Source: Siniperca chuatsi
Taxonomy: Eukaryota > Chordata > Actinopteri > Centrarchiformes > Sinipercidae
Direction of reading: 5' to 3'
NCBI RefSeq assembly: GCF_020085105.1
Contig: NC_058052.1
Span: 13,868,733 to 13,932,732 of the forward strand
DNA length: 64,000 nt
Shown here piece by piece: positions 1 to 11,495 of the stretch (its first letter is position 1; every line of letters begins with the position of its first letter). The position numbers and the translations under genes are program-made. The notes beneath the pieces are model-generated. The model was given only the letters and a program-made list of their open reading frames with translations. It was not told the origin of the DNA and did no database searches.

Positions 1-84
1 CTAATAAATTTCAAACAGTCCCTTAAAGAGGATTGTTTGAAATGAAAAGGTGTAATGTAATAAATCAAAGCATGAAAATCTTAC

Positions 85-1373
85 CTGCTACAGCAGCTCA
101 TGCCCTCCATCGTACAAGAGCACTGCATGCAGTTTCTCACCCATTCAGAGCCAAAATCATGCTCCTTTCCATCCTCATCCACACACCCTACACGTAAAGA
201 AATAAAACCGCAGTTCAGAAGAGCCTCTTATCAAGCTCTGATAAATGTGTGGCAGTGACTAATTGTGTGTGAGTGTGTGTCGATGTGTGCATAGCACACA
301 ACAGCTGGATGGACAAAGAAGGACTAAATGCTCATTTGTCCAACAGCTCTGCTGTTACACTGCTGCTGTATTGTATCTCTTCTAATTGTAATCATGTCGA
401 CTCACCTGTTGGAGTGTTATTCAAATCTTTGATCGCTAATTTCTGAAAGAAGCAGTGAGAGTGACAGAGGACAACTAGTCCCAGCAGACAAACAAACACA
501 TGGAGAGAAGCCTGAAAGAGTAAGTAAAAGACACCTGTAAACACCTGTTTTATAGTCTCCGTATATCTATGCACTTAATCCAACATCGATCTTCTAAACA
601 TTGACAGGAAGTGGGTAGGTTTAATTCATGCCATTTTTGTATCATAATGGTCATGCAAATGACAGCCAGTCCTATTATTTAAAAGAGACTAAAACATTTG
701 TTTTTACTGTTAGTGCCAGTAGGTTTTCACATTGTAGCTATTTTCATGTATTTTTAGATGTATTATCATCATTTCAAATGATCCAGTGTTATACAAAAGG
801 CAACTTTTGTGTTTAAACTTCAATGCAAAAGACGTTTTGTCTGCAACTTTATGTATGTAAAATAAGATTGATTTCATTTAGTCTGCAGAAGATAAATTAT
901 TATAGATAAAAATTATTTACATCTTATCTGCACAATTTGCGATTATGTAATAATCTTAATCATTATGTGAAGGAATTGACATTGACCATTGACAGTATTT
1001 ACTATACCATTTCTATGTTTTTGGTTTTACTTGCTGATTTATCTTTTACCTCCACCACCACTACTACTATTAGACCTATAGAAATATTAACGATAATATT
1101 GGTGGTGGGCCTAAAATTGAATCCTGCAATAATTTGAAGGTAATTGTTAATCTAAACAATGCACTCCAATTTTACTTAAATTTCAGCTGTAAAATATAAA
1201 GTACACTCTGACAGCAGTGAAAGTCTAATTTATCTATCCATATGTAAATTTATATTGCATATAAAAAAAGTTCAACACCAATTCAAGAGCATAATCTACA
1301 GAAAGACAGTTTCTTTATTCCCAAGTTACACGTTAATAGCTTCGCTAATTATAAAGTGTAAAATACGTACCAT
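85..1373 (-). CDS. msmb: Beta-microseminoprotein-like secreted protein, partial (3' end outside window)
   Basis: Small cysteine-rich secreted protein of the microseminoprotein (PSP94) family; the biological role in fish is not clear. Proposed coding exons on the minus strand: ATG only at 1371-1373 (donor ATG|GTACGT), 406-511 and 85-187, with GT/AG borders and matching phases. The second exon encodes a hydrophobic signal peptide (LHVFVCLLGLVVLCHS) followed by HCFFQKLAIKDLNNTPT. The third carries the family pattern CVDEDGKEHDFGSEW ... CMQCSCT ... MSCCS, which lines up with human MSMB CMDLKGNKH...SEW...CETCTC...ISCC. The last exon, with the remaining cysteines, should lie left of base 1. A TATA-like box is 51 bases upstream of the ATG. 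The family call rests on cysteine spacing and exon layout; the assignment of exon 1 is inference. Confidence 0.72.
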
Positions 1374-1423
1374 CCTCAGATGTGATGTGGAAGCTGATGT
1401 GTGTGAGAAATCTCTAATGAGGG

Positions 1424-1432
1424 CTTTATATT
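1424..1432 (-). promoter_or_regulatory. TATA-like box of the microseminoprotein-like gene
   Basis: On the minus strand this reads AATATAAAG. It lies about 50 bases upstream of the proposed ATG, leaving room for a short 5' leader. This is a plausible core promoter for a tissue-restricted secreted protein. Sequence match only. Confidence 0.4.
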
Positions 1433-3348
1433 AAGGTGTGCACCCATGCATATGTTTACATATAATATTTGCATAGTGATGTTACTTATCACATATTTGT
1501 TTTAAGGTGGGGAAGAGCAGCAGGTGTGTAGGTTGTGATGATATCGCAAAATTAAAGACACACCTCGCTGAGTCATGGCATTTTTACCAATGATAGATAC
1601 TGTATGTTCTTTCTACTAACTCTCAAGAAAGCTGGATTTCTAATAATGTTTATAATCCACTTTATTCAACAAATGCAAAAAGAAACATATTAGTGAAAAA
1701 GCAGCAAAGGAAACAGTCAGTCTGAAATATAAAAACTGTTTCCCTTATCTGTAAACTTTTATTGCTGAGCCAAAAGGCAGAGATGGATTACTTGCATTGC
1801 AAATAAAGCCACAAATTGTAAACAATTAATAAAGAGATATAGTTTGGATCAACCATGACATAGTAAACATTATACTTCTATTACTTAGTCATCCAGCTGC
1901 TTTTCAACAGCTGTAATAACAAAGAGTCCTGTACTGTGCAACAGAGGAACACTCTGGACAATAAAGCTTCAACAAAATCCAGCTCCATACTAGTCTACAC
2001 TCATTACATAATTAACAATCTGTAAAAAATAGAACACCATAACACAGTATCAAATTAGGATGAAGAAATAATCATACTAAGGGATGATTGGCAAAATTGA
2101 ACATTACAAATAGATGTTCAGATATTTGGTTGAGTTTACCTGTGAACGTAGGATGCTATGCTGTCCCAATGGTGATATTATAAAATACAACAAAGCTGTA
2201 GAGTTCACTTTATAAAGTGTAAATGAAAAACAAACAACAAAAACAGTGACTGAAACAGAGCTCTTTCAGTAGAGAACAGGAAGTGTTTTTCCTGTTGCAC
2301 ATCAAAAGAAATGATTGCTCCTTTGGTAATAGTTACCAAACAGGTGTCAAATCTCTTGGCAGCAAAACAACATGACAACTCCCAAAAAAGTGACAACTAC
2401 AGTATATCAACCAGCTGTGTGGAGCCTGATCAGTTCTCTACTGCAAATGCTGAGTGAGACTAACAACCCAAACCTTAAACATCTCCAAAGTGGAACATGA
2501 ATGAAGGAAGTGATATTTTAAAAAGGCAAATAAATCTCCAAGTAAATGATCTGTGCCAGCAGCATTTAGGGCCCATAATAAACCACATTTCTTTGTTTTA
2601 CTTGACAGTGTGCAATTAAATTTAAAGGAATTGTTCAACATTTTAGGAAATACACTTATTCGCTTTCTTGGTAAGCATTAGATGAGAAGATCAACAACAC
2701 TCTCATAACTGTATGCTAAATATGAAGCTACCGCCAGCAGCTGGTTAGCTTAGCTTAGCATGACTGGAAACAGGGGGAAACAGCTAGCTTGGCTCTGTCC
2801 AAAGGTAAAAATCCACCTACCAGCAGCTCTAAAGCTCACTAATTTGTACAAAGTTATTTTGTACAAAAACTGAAATGTAAAGTGTTATAGGATGTTATGT
2901 GACGGACTACTTCTTGGCTGGGAGCAGACTTCCAGCAGTCTTGTAATCACAAATGGTCATTTTTACACTTAATTTTTTGTACAGATTAAACTAATTTTAA
3001 TTAGTGAGCCTTAGCGGTGATGGTTCTGTAGGCGGATTTTTTACCCTTAAACAGAACCAGCCTAGTTGATTCCCCCCGTTTCCAGTCCGTATTTAACAGA
3101 CAGAGTTGAGAGTGGTATCTATCTTCTCATCCAAGTTTTCGCAAGAAAGCAAATGAGCATATGTCCCAAAATGTCAAAGTATTCCTTTGAACATGGGTAT
3201 AGTTGACAAAACATATGAGGGGAAAAACTCCCACGTAATAAACTTAGAACCATCGAAAGATAAGAAGCAGCATCTCAAGTAAAAAGTTTCATTCTCTTTA
3301 ATATTACAGTCCACTCACATTGCAGCCGCTGACCTTTGAAAGTATACT
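1433..3348. other. Intergenic stretch and probable samd8 3' UTR
   Basis: No coding sequence recognised. On the minus strand this follows the samd8 stop codon. AATAAA signals (TTTATT on the plus strand) occur near 1662 and 1757 and could end a long samd8 3' UTR just before the msmb-like promoter. A MITE occupies 2622-3190. Confidence 0.4.
2622..3190. mobile_element. Fold-back MITE, teleost 'GGAATAGTTTGACATTTTGGGAAATA' type (described by its ends)
   Basis: The left end (AAGGAATTGTTCAACATTTT) and the right end (AAAATGTCAAAGTATTCCTT) are inverted copies. The inner arms also mirror each other: TTAGCTTAGCTTAGCATGACTGG with GGAAACAGGGGGAAACAGC on the left, and CCCCCCGTTTCCAGTCC on the right. It has no coding capacity. 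A second, more decayed copy lies at 24925-25309 in an adk intron. The DNA transposon superfamily is not assigned. Confidence 0.7.
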
Positions 3349-6174
3349 CTATCCAATCAGAGTTTTCATGAAGGCAGGTTTGTTGAAGGGCCAGTGATAC
3401 TGGTTGGGGACAGGTCCATTCACATTGCACTCAAAGAAGGAGAACATGGGGAACCAGATGCGCGCCCTCCGGCTATGCTGGTAGGCACGGGTGTTGGCTA
3501 ACGTGTGATAGTAGAGGAAGAGGCGGGTAGTGATGTAGAAGGCGATGAACACATCGATGGAGTAGTGCTCGTGAGCCGCCAGAATGAAGAAAATCCCAAA
3601 CAGGTTTAACACCCAGGAGATAGTGTGAATCAGATTCCAGGTTCGTGGAGTGTCTGCAAATGAAAGGAGTCATTAAAGGATAAATCTAGTGATATTCTAT
3701 AATTTTCATATTGTCAACAAATCCCATGAAAAAACCAAAACCAACAGTGAATTAATCCTACTAACAAGTATTACTTGTGTAGCCAAAGCCTGATATATGG
3801 TAATTGTAAATGGACTGCACTTATATAGCGCTTTTCTACCTTAACGGACAAAGTGCTTTACAATTTGCCTCTCATTCACCCATTCACACACACTCACACT
3901 CACACACACCGATGGTTACGGAGCTGCCATGCAAGGTGCTGGCCTGTCCATCAGGAGCAACTTGAGGTTCAGTGTCTTGCCAAAGCACACTTCGACATGT
4001 GGACAGGAGGAGCCGGGGATCGAACCGCCAACCCAGAAATTAGTGGACGACCCACGCTACCTCCTGAGTCTACTTACCTATAGCTGCCTATATAGCATAA
4101 ACATGGAAGCTGAACATTAGCACTTAATTTATTTATTGATTCAATCCCTACACTGTCATGCTGCTTTAAATACTGACTTACAAACAGCAATGTGTACTAA
4201 TCCACAGCTGAAAGTAGTCCCAATCAAAAGAGCTATTTATTTCTGTTTGAGTAGCGCTTGCAAAAAATTACAGCGTATCCAAAGTCTGATACAGCTTATT
4301 CCTTTGTGCCATAGAGCTTCACTGTTATGACGAACATGAGCACTGTTTATTCTGAATCGATCCTACATACACCGTCCTGCTGCTGTAAATATTCCTTAGT
4401 ACAGCAAATGTGTATTAATCTGCAGCTGGAAATAGTCACAAATGCACTATTTACTCCTGTTTGAGTAACGGATGCTAAAAACTACAGTGCACAGCTGTTT
4501 ATGGAAATTACTGAGCCTTTAAAAAAATGTAACTATACATTTGTGACCAATTTTTAAAGATTTCTTCAATAGGAACCAGTGGGCTTGTGACTGAGAGCTA
4601 CTGACAAGGGAGGGAAGTCAGAAAGTACTAAGAGATGGACTGGTTTTGATCTTTTCATGGGGTTGGTTGACAATAAGAAAAATATAGAGAGAGTTTTATC
4701 CTTGATCAAAGGTCAAACATACTCTAAAGTCATACATTTTGTGGGTGAAGGCAAACCAAAGTATTACCACTCACATTCAGTCACAAAAAAGTTGAGCATT
4801 GTGATGACAACAGTGTGTCCACTGAACATGTAGTCTCCACACGTTTGGACGCCTGTCAGAGTCATCCCAAATCCACTCCAGATCGCTAGTGCCCTCTGTA
4901 TCTTTCCCAAGGTATCACCGTACGTCTGGGGAACAAAAGATGCCAGTCTATTCATCAGTTATCATAATGCTGAGTCAGGAATAACACTGTAACACTGCCA
5001 ACAGTAACAAGAATTACTGGCCACTCCAGACCTGAAAATGGCAAACCCTATCTAATCTGCTCATAATCTCATGTGTGCTTCCCACCTTACTGGCACACTT
5101 CAGGTGCTGCCCAGGCACAGAGAGTGAGGTGACAAACATGGTGCAACAACGAAGCAGAAATACAGTGCCCATCAAAGAGCACAGTCGCCTGAAGAGAATG
5201 GACCTGAAATAGAAACAAACATTCACGATTCATTCCCTGCCCAGCTCTTCATTACAAACACCATGTATTTTAGTGTGATCTCTTTGCGCATGTTATTATA
5301 ACGCAGTGTATTATTGATGGGAATAGCTGGAACTGGGGGACTACCTGTGTTTGTGAAGGAGCAGGATCAACAGAAACATGTAACACAGGATGAGGCCACA
5401 GGCTTCAGCCATTGCAAAAGCCCAAGGGATTCTAGGAACACTGTCAGAGTACAAAAACAAGTTTATCAGTGATTAGATACGAGTGCAGGAGAATGTGTAC
5501 ATGAACTATGTACATGTATGCAACTATAGTTGCTCAACTTGCATTGGATACATGCATTTATACCTGTCCAGAAATATGTCAGGCAGTGGTGGGTATGTCC
5601 TTGTGTCCGGGACTCGCTCATGTACGATGACCATGACAAAAGATGTGAATCCAAACACAGAAAAGACATATAAGGAGCTGATGACTGTCTTCCACACCTC
5701 TGGGTCCAATCTGCCAGCCAGGTGCTCCCTACACCTCCCGTTGGAGTGTGCATGACACAGCGCCGCTCCTGAACCGTATCCAGATCTATCACCGTTCCTC
5801 AGCCGAAGCTCAGTCCCGTTACACGAGCGATCACCTCCGTTATACCTCCTGTCGGCTCCGTCGCAGCTCCATTCGACCCCTGTGGCAGCCAGCGAGAGCG
5901 CAGCTGTAGGCCGGAGACCCAGCTCCTCCAGCTGGGCCTGGTTCTGTCTCTGGAGCCGGCGGAGGGCTATGGTCAGCCTCTTGATGTCTCCCAGCACAGT
6001 GAGGCCCAGCGGAGGCCCGCGCAGGTCAGCCTCAGTCAGAGCCAGCAGGCTGGGGCCGTCCAGGCGGTGCTGGGTGCAAAATAGCTCCACATACTCCCCG
6101 AAACCTTCTTCCTGCAGCCACTGGGCCACCTGCTTACAGCTCCAGGCAGTCACACTGTCCTCTGACGGTGCCAT
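3349..6174 (-). CDS. samd8: samd8, sphingomyelin synthase-related protein 1 (ceramide phosphoethanolamine synthase)
   Basis: ER membrane enzyme that makes ceramide phosphoethanolamine and is thought to sense ceramide. Coding exons on the minus strand: 5564-6174, 5345-5440, 5086-5203, 4775-4925, 3349-3653. All borders are GT/AG and phases match, giving 426 residues (human SAMD8 415). Exon 1 encodes an N-terminal SAM domain (about residues 10-73, beginning [19 protein letters not shown]), a linker rich in Asn/Gly/Arg/Asp, and the first membrane helix. Later exons hold the PAP2-like core: [10 protein letters not shown] in exon 4, and HEHYSIDV near residues 353-360 in exon 5, the two motifs carrying the His/His/Asp catalytic triad. 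An acceptor (CTCTAG|TGGCATGG) just before the ATG shows that at least one non-coding 5' exon lies upstream; I could not place it. The gene is divergent from the DUSP array. Confidence 0.96.
3806..4070 (-). mobile_element. tRNA-derived SINE in a samd8 intron
   Basis: Read on the minus strand, a tRNA-like head with B box GGTTCGATCCC (4016-4026) is followed by a body and a tail ending in AAAAGCGCTATATAAGTGCAG-type sequence (plus-strand 3806-3840). A short CA-rich run lies inside. It sits in the intron between samd8 exons 5 and 4, in the same orientation as the gene. Family name not assigned. Confidence 0.7.
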
Positions 6175-6489
6175 GCCACTAGAGATACAGACACATGCAG
6201 TGTTAACTCACGTAGGGCTTGATAATTAACTTTTGATAATTGAGTACTTCTTTCTCCAGTCAGTCCTATTGTTTGAATGCAAAACTGCACGAAACTCACT
6301 CATTACTATTCAATTTGCATGTTATTGATCACAACCACTTGCCCTACTCTACTAAAATGAGCTGCACTGTCATTTGTTCTGTCTTACTTACTCAGAGCCA
6401 CTCTGTATGTCTTCAAGCTCACTCTAAACTAGTATGCGACTAAACACACCACAACAGCAAATATCTACAAAGGATTTGAATTATTTCTT

Positions 6490-6735
6490 CAACAGGCTGC
6501 AACAAATTAATAATTAACTAATTCATTCATTATTGATTGGACTGTCAGTTATTTTTAAACTAACTGATTAATAATCATTTATTCTATAAACTGACAAAAA
6601 ATGGTCAAAATGCCCATCCCAATTTCCCAGAGCCCAAACTGATGTCTTCATTCAACAGTCCTAAAACCCAAAGGTATAAAATAATATAGATATATAGATA
6701 TATAAAACGATTAGTCGATTATTCCACATAAAGCA
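6490..6735. mobile_element. MITE fragment, 'GGCTGCAAC ... GATTAGTCGATTA' type
   Basis: GGCTGCAACAAATTAATAATT, then TTTCCCAGAGCCCAAACTGATGTC and ACGATTAGTCGATTA. This matches a common teleost non-autonomous DNA repeat, also present at 7355-7930, 18660-18875 and 54745-55018. No coding content; superfamily not assigned. Confidence 0.6.
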
Positions 6736-7354
6736 AGCTTGTGTTTTATGTGTCAAACCAAAACAAACAAACAGGAATTCAACCTTACTGAGTGTGACCA
6801 TCCTTTCTGTTCCATAGGTGTCATTTCATAATAAAAACCACTAACCATCCAGGGTTTACACAAAACAAGCAGAGTAAGTCAGCTCTCCCACAGACAGACT
6901 CAGATACTGATAACACACTCTTCTTAGCTCTGTGTATTTCTCATTTTTACTCTTTGACCCTCTGATAAGCTTACCACAGTGCTGCTCACCCTGTCCTCCC
7001 CACTGCTCCCAAAGGTCTGCAAGGTTCAACCAACATGACTGTACTGTACTGCTGTTAACTGTTGAATGTGAGCTATAGCCCACGTGCTGATTGGGCAGCA
7101 GATACAGACTTAAAATTACCCAACTAAGCAGCTTTCAGTTTTCAGTAATGTCTGAGACAGCGCTAGGTTTTTAGGGAGGTATTAGACTCATTAAAGAGTA
7201 CCACTTTGGTGAGATATCAATAAATGCTGATACATAAAGGAGCCAGTATTTTCATAGCTGGTTAGTATTTAAACAGTTACAGTAATTGTGTGAGCAGGAT
7301 TACAGAATAAGTCTCATCTGTGATTACTTACTGGATCTGGGAATTACTTAAATT

Positions 7355-7930
7355 TTAGGGCTGCAACTAATGATTATTTTCTCAATTAATCAATTATTCA
7401 TTTGGTCTGTAAAATTGTGAAAAAATCCCATCACTATTTCCTGGAGCCCAAGGTGACATCTTTAAATTGCTTTAAATTTCCAATATTTCCAAAAATATTC
7501 AGTTTTCCATAATGTAAAACAAGAAAAGCAGCAAATCCTCCCTAGAGCTGAAAGGATTAGTTGAATAATTAGTTAGTAGATGGACAAAACATTAATTGTC
7601 AACTATTTTGATCAATGATTAAACCCTTTTTTGAGAATAAATGTCAAATATTTGAGGTTTTCCAATGTGAGAATTTACTTTTTGTTGTCTTATAGTAAAC
7701 TGAATATCTTTCGACTTTGGACTGTTGGTCAGACCAAACAAGATATTGACAAGACAACAAGACCTTGGACCAGGACACTGACATTTTTCATTATTTTCTG
7801 ACAATGATCATAAAATAATCAACAGATTAGTTGATAATGAAAATAATTATTAATATTAATTAATAGTATTTTTGCTTTAAAAATAACTTTTTGTTAGTCT
7901 ACTAATCAATTAACTGTTTCAGCTCTATTC
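7355..7930. mobile_element. Two adjoining MITE copies in opposite orientation
   Basis: The first copy runs from GGGCTGCAACTAATGATTATTTT (about 7358) to about 7540. The second is inverted, from AGAGCTGAAAGGATTAG (about 7545) to near 7927, with inverted diagnostic pieces such as GGACTGTTGGTCAGACCAA. Same family as 6490-6735. The boundary between copies is approximate. Confidence 0.6.
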
Positions 7931-8571
7931 AAAATACTGTCAATATTGTGATACAGGACCAAACTATAAGCTGAAATTTGAATATTATAATATCATCATA
8001 CAGCTTAAACATCGTATTCTAGTCTTAAAGGTTGAATTAGATCTAAGGGAAACACCTTTTTGCAACTTACTTGAATGTATTCAAGTGAAATGATGAATGA
8101 AAGTTTCTCTAGTCATTCCCACATTAGATGACCAGTCACACCTAAAATGACATCACATTATTGATACCAACATGTTGTTTCAAAAATAGCAGGAATTTAG
8201 AATAAGCTTAGGTTGGTAATGAAAGCTCCCAATGATCATCACACCAACTAAAGTTTGTTGTAAGCCATCAGTAACGCAGATCATATGATGGCTGGCTGCC
8301 AGTGAATGATCCATACAGAACAATAACTATCAGATTCAGCTAATCAACTGATCAATATCAAATACTTCTGTGTCTGAAACCTTACTCACCTGGGTAGCTG
8401 CTGCTTCGTTCCCTCAGAGAGAAATAAGTTATTTTTAACTAGCCTCTGGATTTTACTGGCAACATCTCTGCCTGAGGCTTTACTTGGGGATTCATAAGTG
8501 CCATGTCAGCTTGTTTGGCTGGCTTACAGTGAGTCGCAGTGACACACAGCTGAGAGAGAGAGAAAGCCCTT

Positions 8572-8573
<2 letters not shown>

Positions 8574-8639
<66 letters not shown>
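8574..8639. repeat. Compound microsatellite (GT)n(GA)n
   Basis: An uninterrupted GT run of about 39 bases is followed by a GA run of about 27 bases. Likely length-polymorphic. Confidence 0.95.
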
Positions 8640-9375
8640 CAATTTGACAAAGGGCTCATAGTCTGTTCACCACAGGGCAACAATGCCACGACAGACTACA
8701 ACATTTCAACATGAGATAAACTCTAAATATGTTTATGATGGTGTGAAAAAGTTTAAACATGATTTTCTTAACGTAAGCAAAAAGTAGAAGGGGGCATGGT
8801 CAAAGGAGAACAAACAAGTGACAGAAAGTACACTTCAAGCTTACTTTAAAAGATTATATTAAACAGTAGTTGCCTCTCTTACCAAAAATCACTGTGCTGT
8901 CAGAGATTGTAGATGAGCTGTCTTTCTGCGTCTCAACTGATAGGAGTAGTTCAAGTCCAACATGCTTCTGACAACTAGGCAACACCAAACAGGAAGAGAC
9001 AACAATGAACACCAGTAAAGAAGAGCTGGTGGCCTCATGCAGGGCTGCTATTTAAACCACACTGACATCTGCTGGCCACATTTAGGAAAAACTAGGATCT
9101 GTTTACAGGTTGAGTTTCTCTAGAATCCCCCAAAAAGTAGATTTCGTGGACTATTTGGTTTTAATTTGACAAAACAACCACAAGCAGTGGTTTTCAAACC
9201 AGTAATAATGTTATTATTAAAACATTTCCATGACTGAGCGTTTGACTGAGGGTCTGTGCCAAACTGCACCACCTGTTTTTGACAGTCAGAGACAGTCAGC
9301 AACCAAAGCAAAGGCAACAGACATGATTTAGTTTTAGGGGAATAACAGAATAGTTTACACCCTCTAAACTTAGAA

Positions 9376-10237
9376 ATGGCTGACATAAAACCAATCACAG
9401 GTGCTGCTTCTGAGGTGAGATGTGATACACGAGATCTTGAGCAGAGAAATGTCAGCGACACAGACCCAGAAGAGGAGAAGATAAGGTACACATGTCGGAC
9501 AGAGGATTCAAAGAGGACGTGGGAGATCCCGTCTCTTCAGGAGCTAGAGGAGGTTTTACATTCAGCGCCACGCTCCTGTCGCCACGGAGATGAGGTGTGG
9601 CCGAACCTGTATCTGGGAGACATGTGAGTATCCCGTGCCTTATTAAAGTTCACATACAGTATGTGTGTCTGAATTGTTATTTATGCATAAATAAAATGTG
9701 GTATTTGTGTCAGGTTTATGTCGCACGACAAGCTCAGGCTCTGGCAGCTGGGCATCACTCATGTGCTGAATGCAGCGCATGGAAAACTGTGCTGTAAGGG
9801 CAGTGATGATTTTTATGGCACCACTGTGAAATACTACGGAGTCCCAGCCAACGACCTGCCAACATTTGACCTTTCACCTTTTTTCTACCCTGCTGCTGAG
9901 TTCATTCACCAGGCTTTGACGTCAGGAGGTACCGTAAGCTGCCACATATGGTGACACTACATAGAAACAGTTACTGTGGGGTTACCTGTATTTCCTGTTT
10001 CTTTGTTTGTGTCTTTTATGATTTCCAGGAAAGGTATTTGTGCACTGTGCTGTGGGTGTGAGTCGCTCGGCTGCTTTGGTCCTAGCGTACCTGATGATTC
10101 ACCACCACCTCAGTCTTCTGTCCTCTACACACTGTGTGCAGCAGAAACGCTGGATTTTCCCAAACAGAGGCTTCCTGCGACAGCTTATAGCCCTGGACCG
10201 AAAACTGCAGGACGAAGGGTTGAATGAAACGAAATAA
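9376..10237 (+). CDS. dusp13a: DUSP13A-like dual-specificity phosphatase, array copy 1
   Basis: Atypical (MAP-kinase-binding-domain-free) dual-specificity phosphatase. Exons 9376-9623, 9714-9928 and 10029-10237 give 223 residues, with GT/AG borders. Exon 1 encodes an acidic N-terminus and the family block [12 protein letters not shown]. Exon 2 encodes [13 protein letters not shown]...FYG and the general-acid loop VPANDLP. Exon 3 holds the P-loop HCAVGVSRS and ends [10 protein letters not shown]. The FYG, VPAxDLP and FPNRGFL signatures match human DUSP13A (MDSP), a muscle-enriched phosphatase, better than DUSP13B. Introns fall after GAC AT (phase 2) and after GGA G (phase 1), the same positions as in the other four copies. 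No in-frame ATG was identified upstream of the chosen one. All catalytic residues are present. Confidence 0.9.
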
Positions 10238-10671
10238 AACAAAGCAAGGAACAACCCTACATAATATATCCATAGAATTGTCCTCTATTAGTCATTTACA
10301 CCATGCAAGACTGTCTCCATTTGTACCATTTACTGTATGTACACACTAAACAGTTCAGCTGTGTCCACCCCCCCCCCGTCCTCTCCTGATGTGACCTTAG
10401 TGGTGACAGAGAGAGTCCCTGTCTTTTCCCCCCAGACCACTGGCATCAGTGAAAAGACCAATCAATGCAACAGCAACATTAAATAACTCTACATCCAGTC
10501 AGAGGGAACTCACTGAACACAGAGAGCTAATTTTGGAGCCAAGCGGCATTCAAACAACCACCTGCTCGTGTCTCTCACTGAGCTGCAGACTCTGGGGGTG
10601 AAGGGACAGTGGACACAGACAGCAGGAGCAGTATTGGGGTCTGTTGGAGGAACACTCTATGTCCAGGGAGA
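10238..10671. other. Spacer between DUSP copies 1 and 2
   Basis: Probable 3' end of copy 1 and 5' leader of copy 2. It contains a C tract near 10369-10378. AAATAAAA overlaps the copy 1 stop codon. No other gene seen. Confidence 0.5.
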
Positions 10672-11495
10672 ATGTCAGGGAGCAACCAGCCACAGGACCT
10701 GGTGCTTATTAAAGAAGTAGAGCTCATCTTGGATTCCTGCGCACTGGAGCTCACGCCAGTGGATGAAGTGTGGCCCAACCTGTACATAGGAAATGTGTGA
10801 GTGTCTTATGTCTGTTGCAGGGAAAAATGAAACCTTCATGAGCTCTGCAAGAGAGAAATTGATCAGCTTTGTTATCCTTTTAAAGTACAGAACCTGTGTA
10901 AGTTCATCTTGATATAATTCCATGATAGTGTTTCACATGTTTCCTCTTTATTCCCTGTGTTTGGCTTCTTTTGTGTGTTTTCCAGGGCTGTAGCACAGAA
11001 TAGAAAGAAATTACATAAGCTTGGCATCACTCATGTTCTGAATGCAGCGCACTCCAAGCAGGGCAGCATTGGTGACCAGAGTTTTTACGGGAACACCTGC
11101 GTTTACTTTGGCATCCCAGCAGAAGATTCAGACCACTTTGACCTCAGTCAGTTCTTCAAACCTGCAGCTGACTTCATACATAAAGCCTTGAAGAGCAAAG
11201 ACGGTACGGTATATGAATGTGACACCCGTTGTCCCATCAATCATTTTGTACATTTCTTTTACATTCTCCATCCTGCTCTACAGGAAAAGTGCTGGTGCAT
11301 TGCATCATGGGCATGAGTCGATCGGCCACTTTGGTCCTGGCTTACTTGATGCTGCGGCAGCGTCTCTCTCTGAGAGATGCTCTGAGGCGTGTCGTCCAAA
11401 AAAGAGCCATTTACCCCAACCAGAATTTCCTGTCCCTCCTCCTCAAGCTGGATGAACAGCTGACACTCAAACGGAGGTTGTGTCCTCTTCTATAG
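10672..11495 (+). CDS. DUSP13A-like dual-specificity phosphatase, array copy 2
   Basis: Exons 10672-10796, 10986-11203 and 11284-11495 give 184 residues. Exon 1 ends with [11 protein letters not shown]. Exon 2 has [15 protein letters not shown]...FYG and acid loop [12 protein letters not shown]. Exon 3 has the P-loop HCIMGMSRS and [13 protein letters not shown]. Intron positions and phases equal those of copy 1. I chose the ATG at 10672 because the frame is closed by a stop at 10579 and no earlier ATG exists in it; the N-terminus is therefore short and an upstream exon is possible. Closest to DUSP13A (FYG, IPAxD). The neighbouring copy 1 and the shared layout indicate tandem duplication. Catalytic Cys, Arg and Asp are present. 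Function as an active phosphatase is inferred. Confidence 0.87.

Larger units (their letters stand above)
6179..9375. other. Divergent intergenic region between samd8 and the DUSP array
   Basis: No coding exon recognised. It should hold the non-coding first exon and promoter of samd8 (minus) and the promoter of the first DUSP gene (plus), but I cannot place either with confidence. Much of 6490-7940 is MITE-derived, and 8574-8639 is a microsatellite. Confidence 0.5.

Noticed and set aside
3853-4120. Short open frames around HTHTHTHT and GIEPPTQKL
   Set aside because: They translate a tRNA-derived SINE.
8492-8714. Proteins of Val-Cys, Leu-Ser or Thr-His repeats
   Set aside because: Translations of the GT/GA microsatellite.
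10570-10600. Possible extra first-exon piece reading SLTELQTL before DUSP copy 2
   Set aside because: It resembles the N-terminal block of copies 3 and 4, but it is in the wrong frame for copy 2 and I could not find a convincing splice route to join it.
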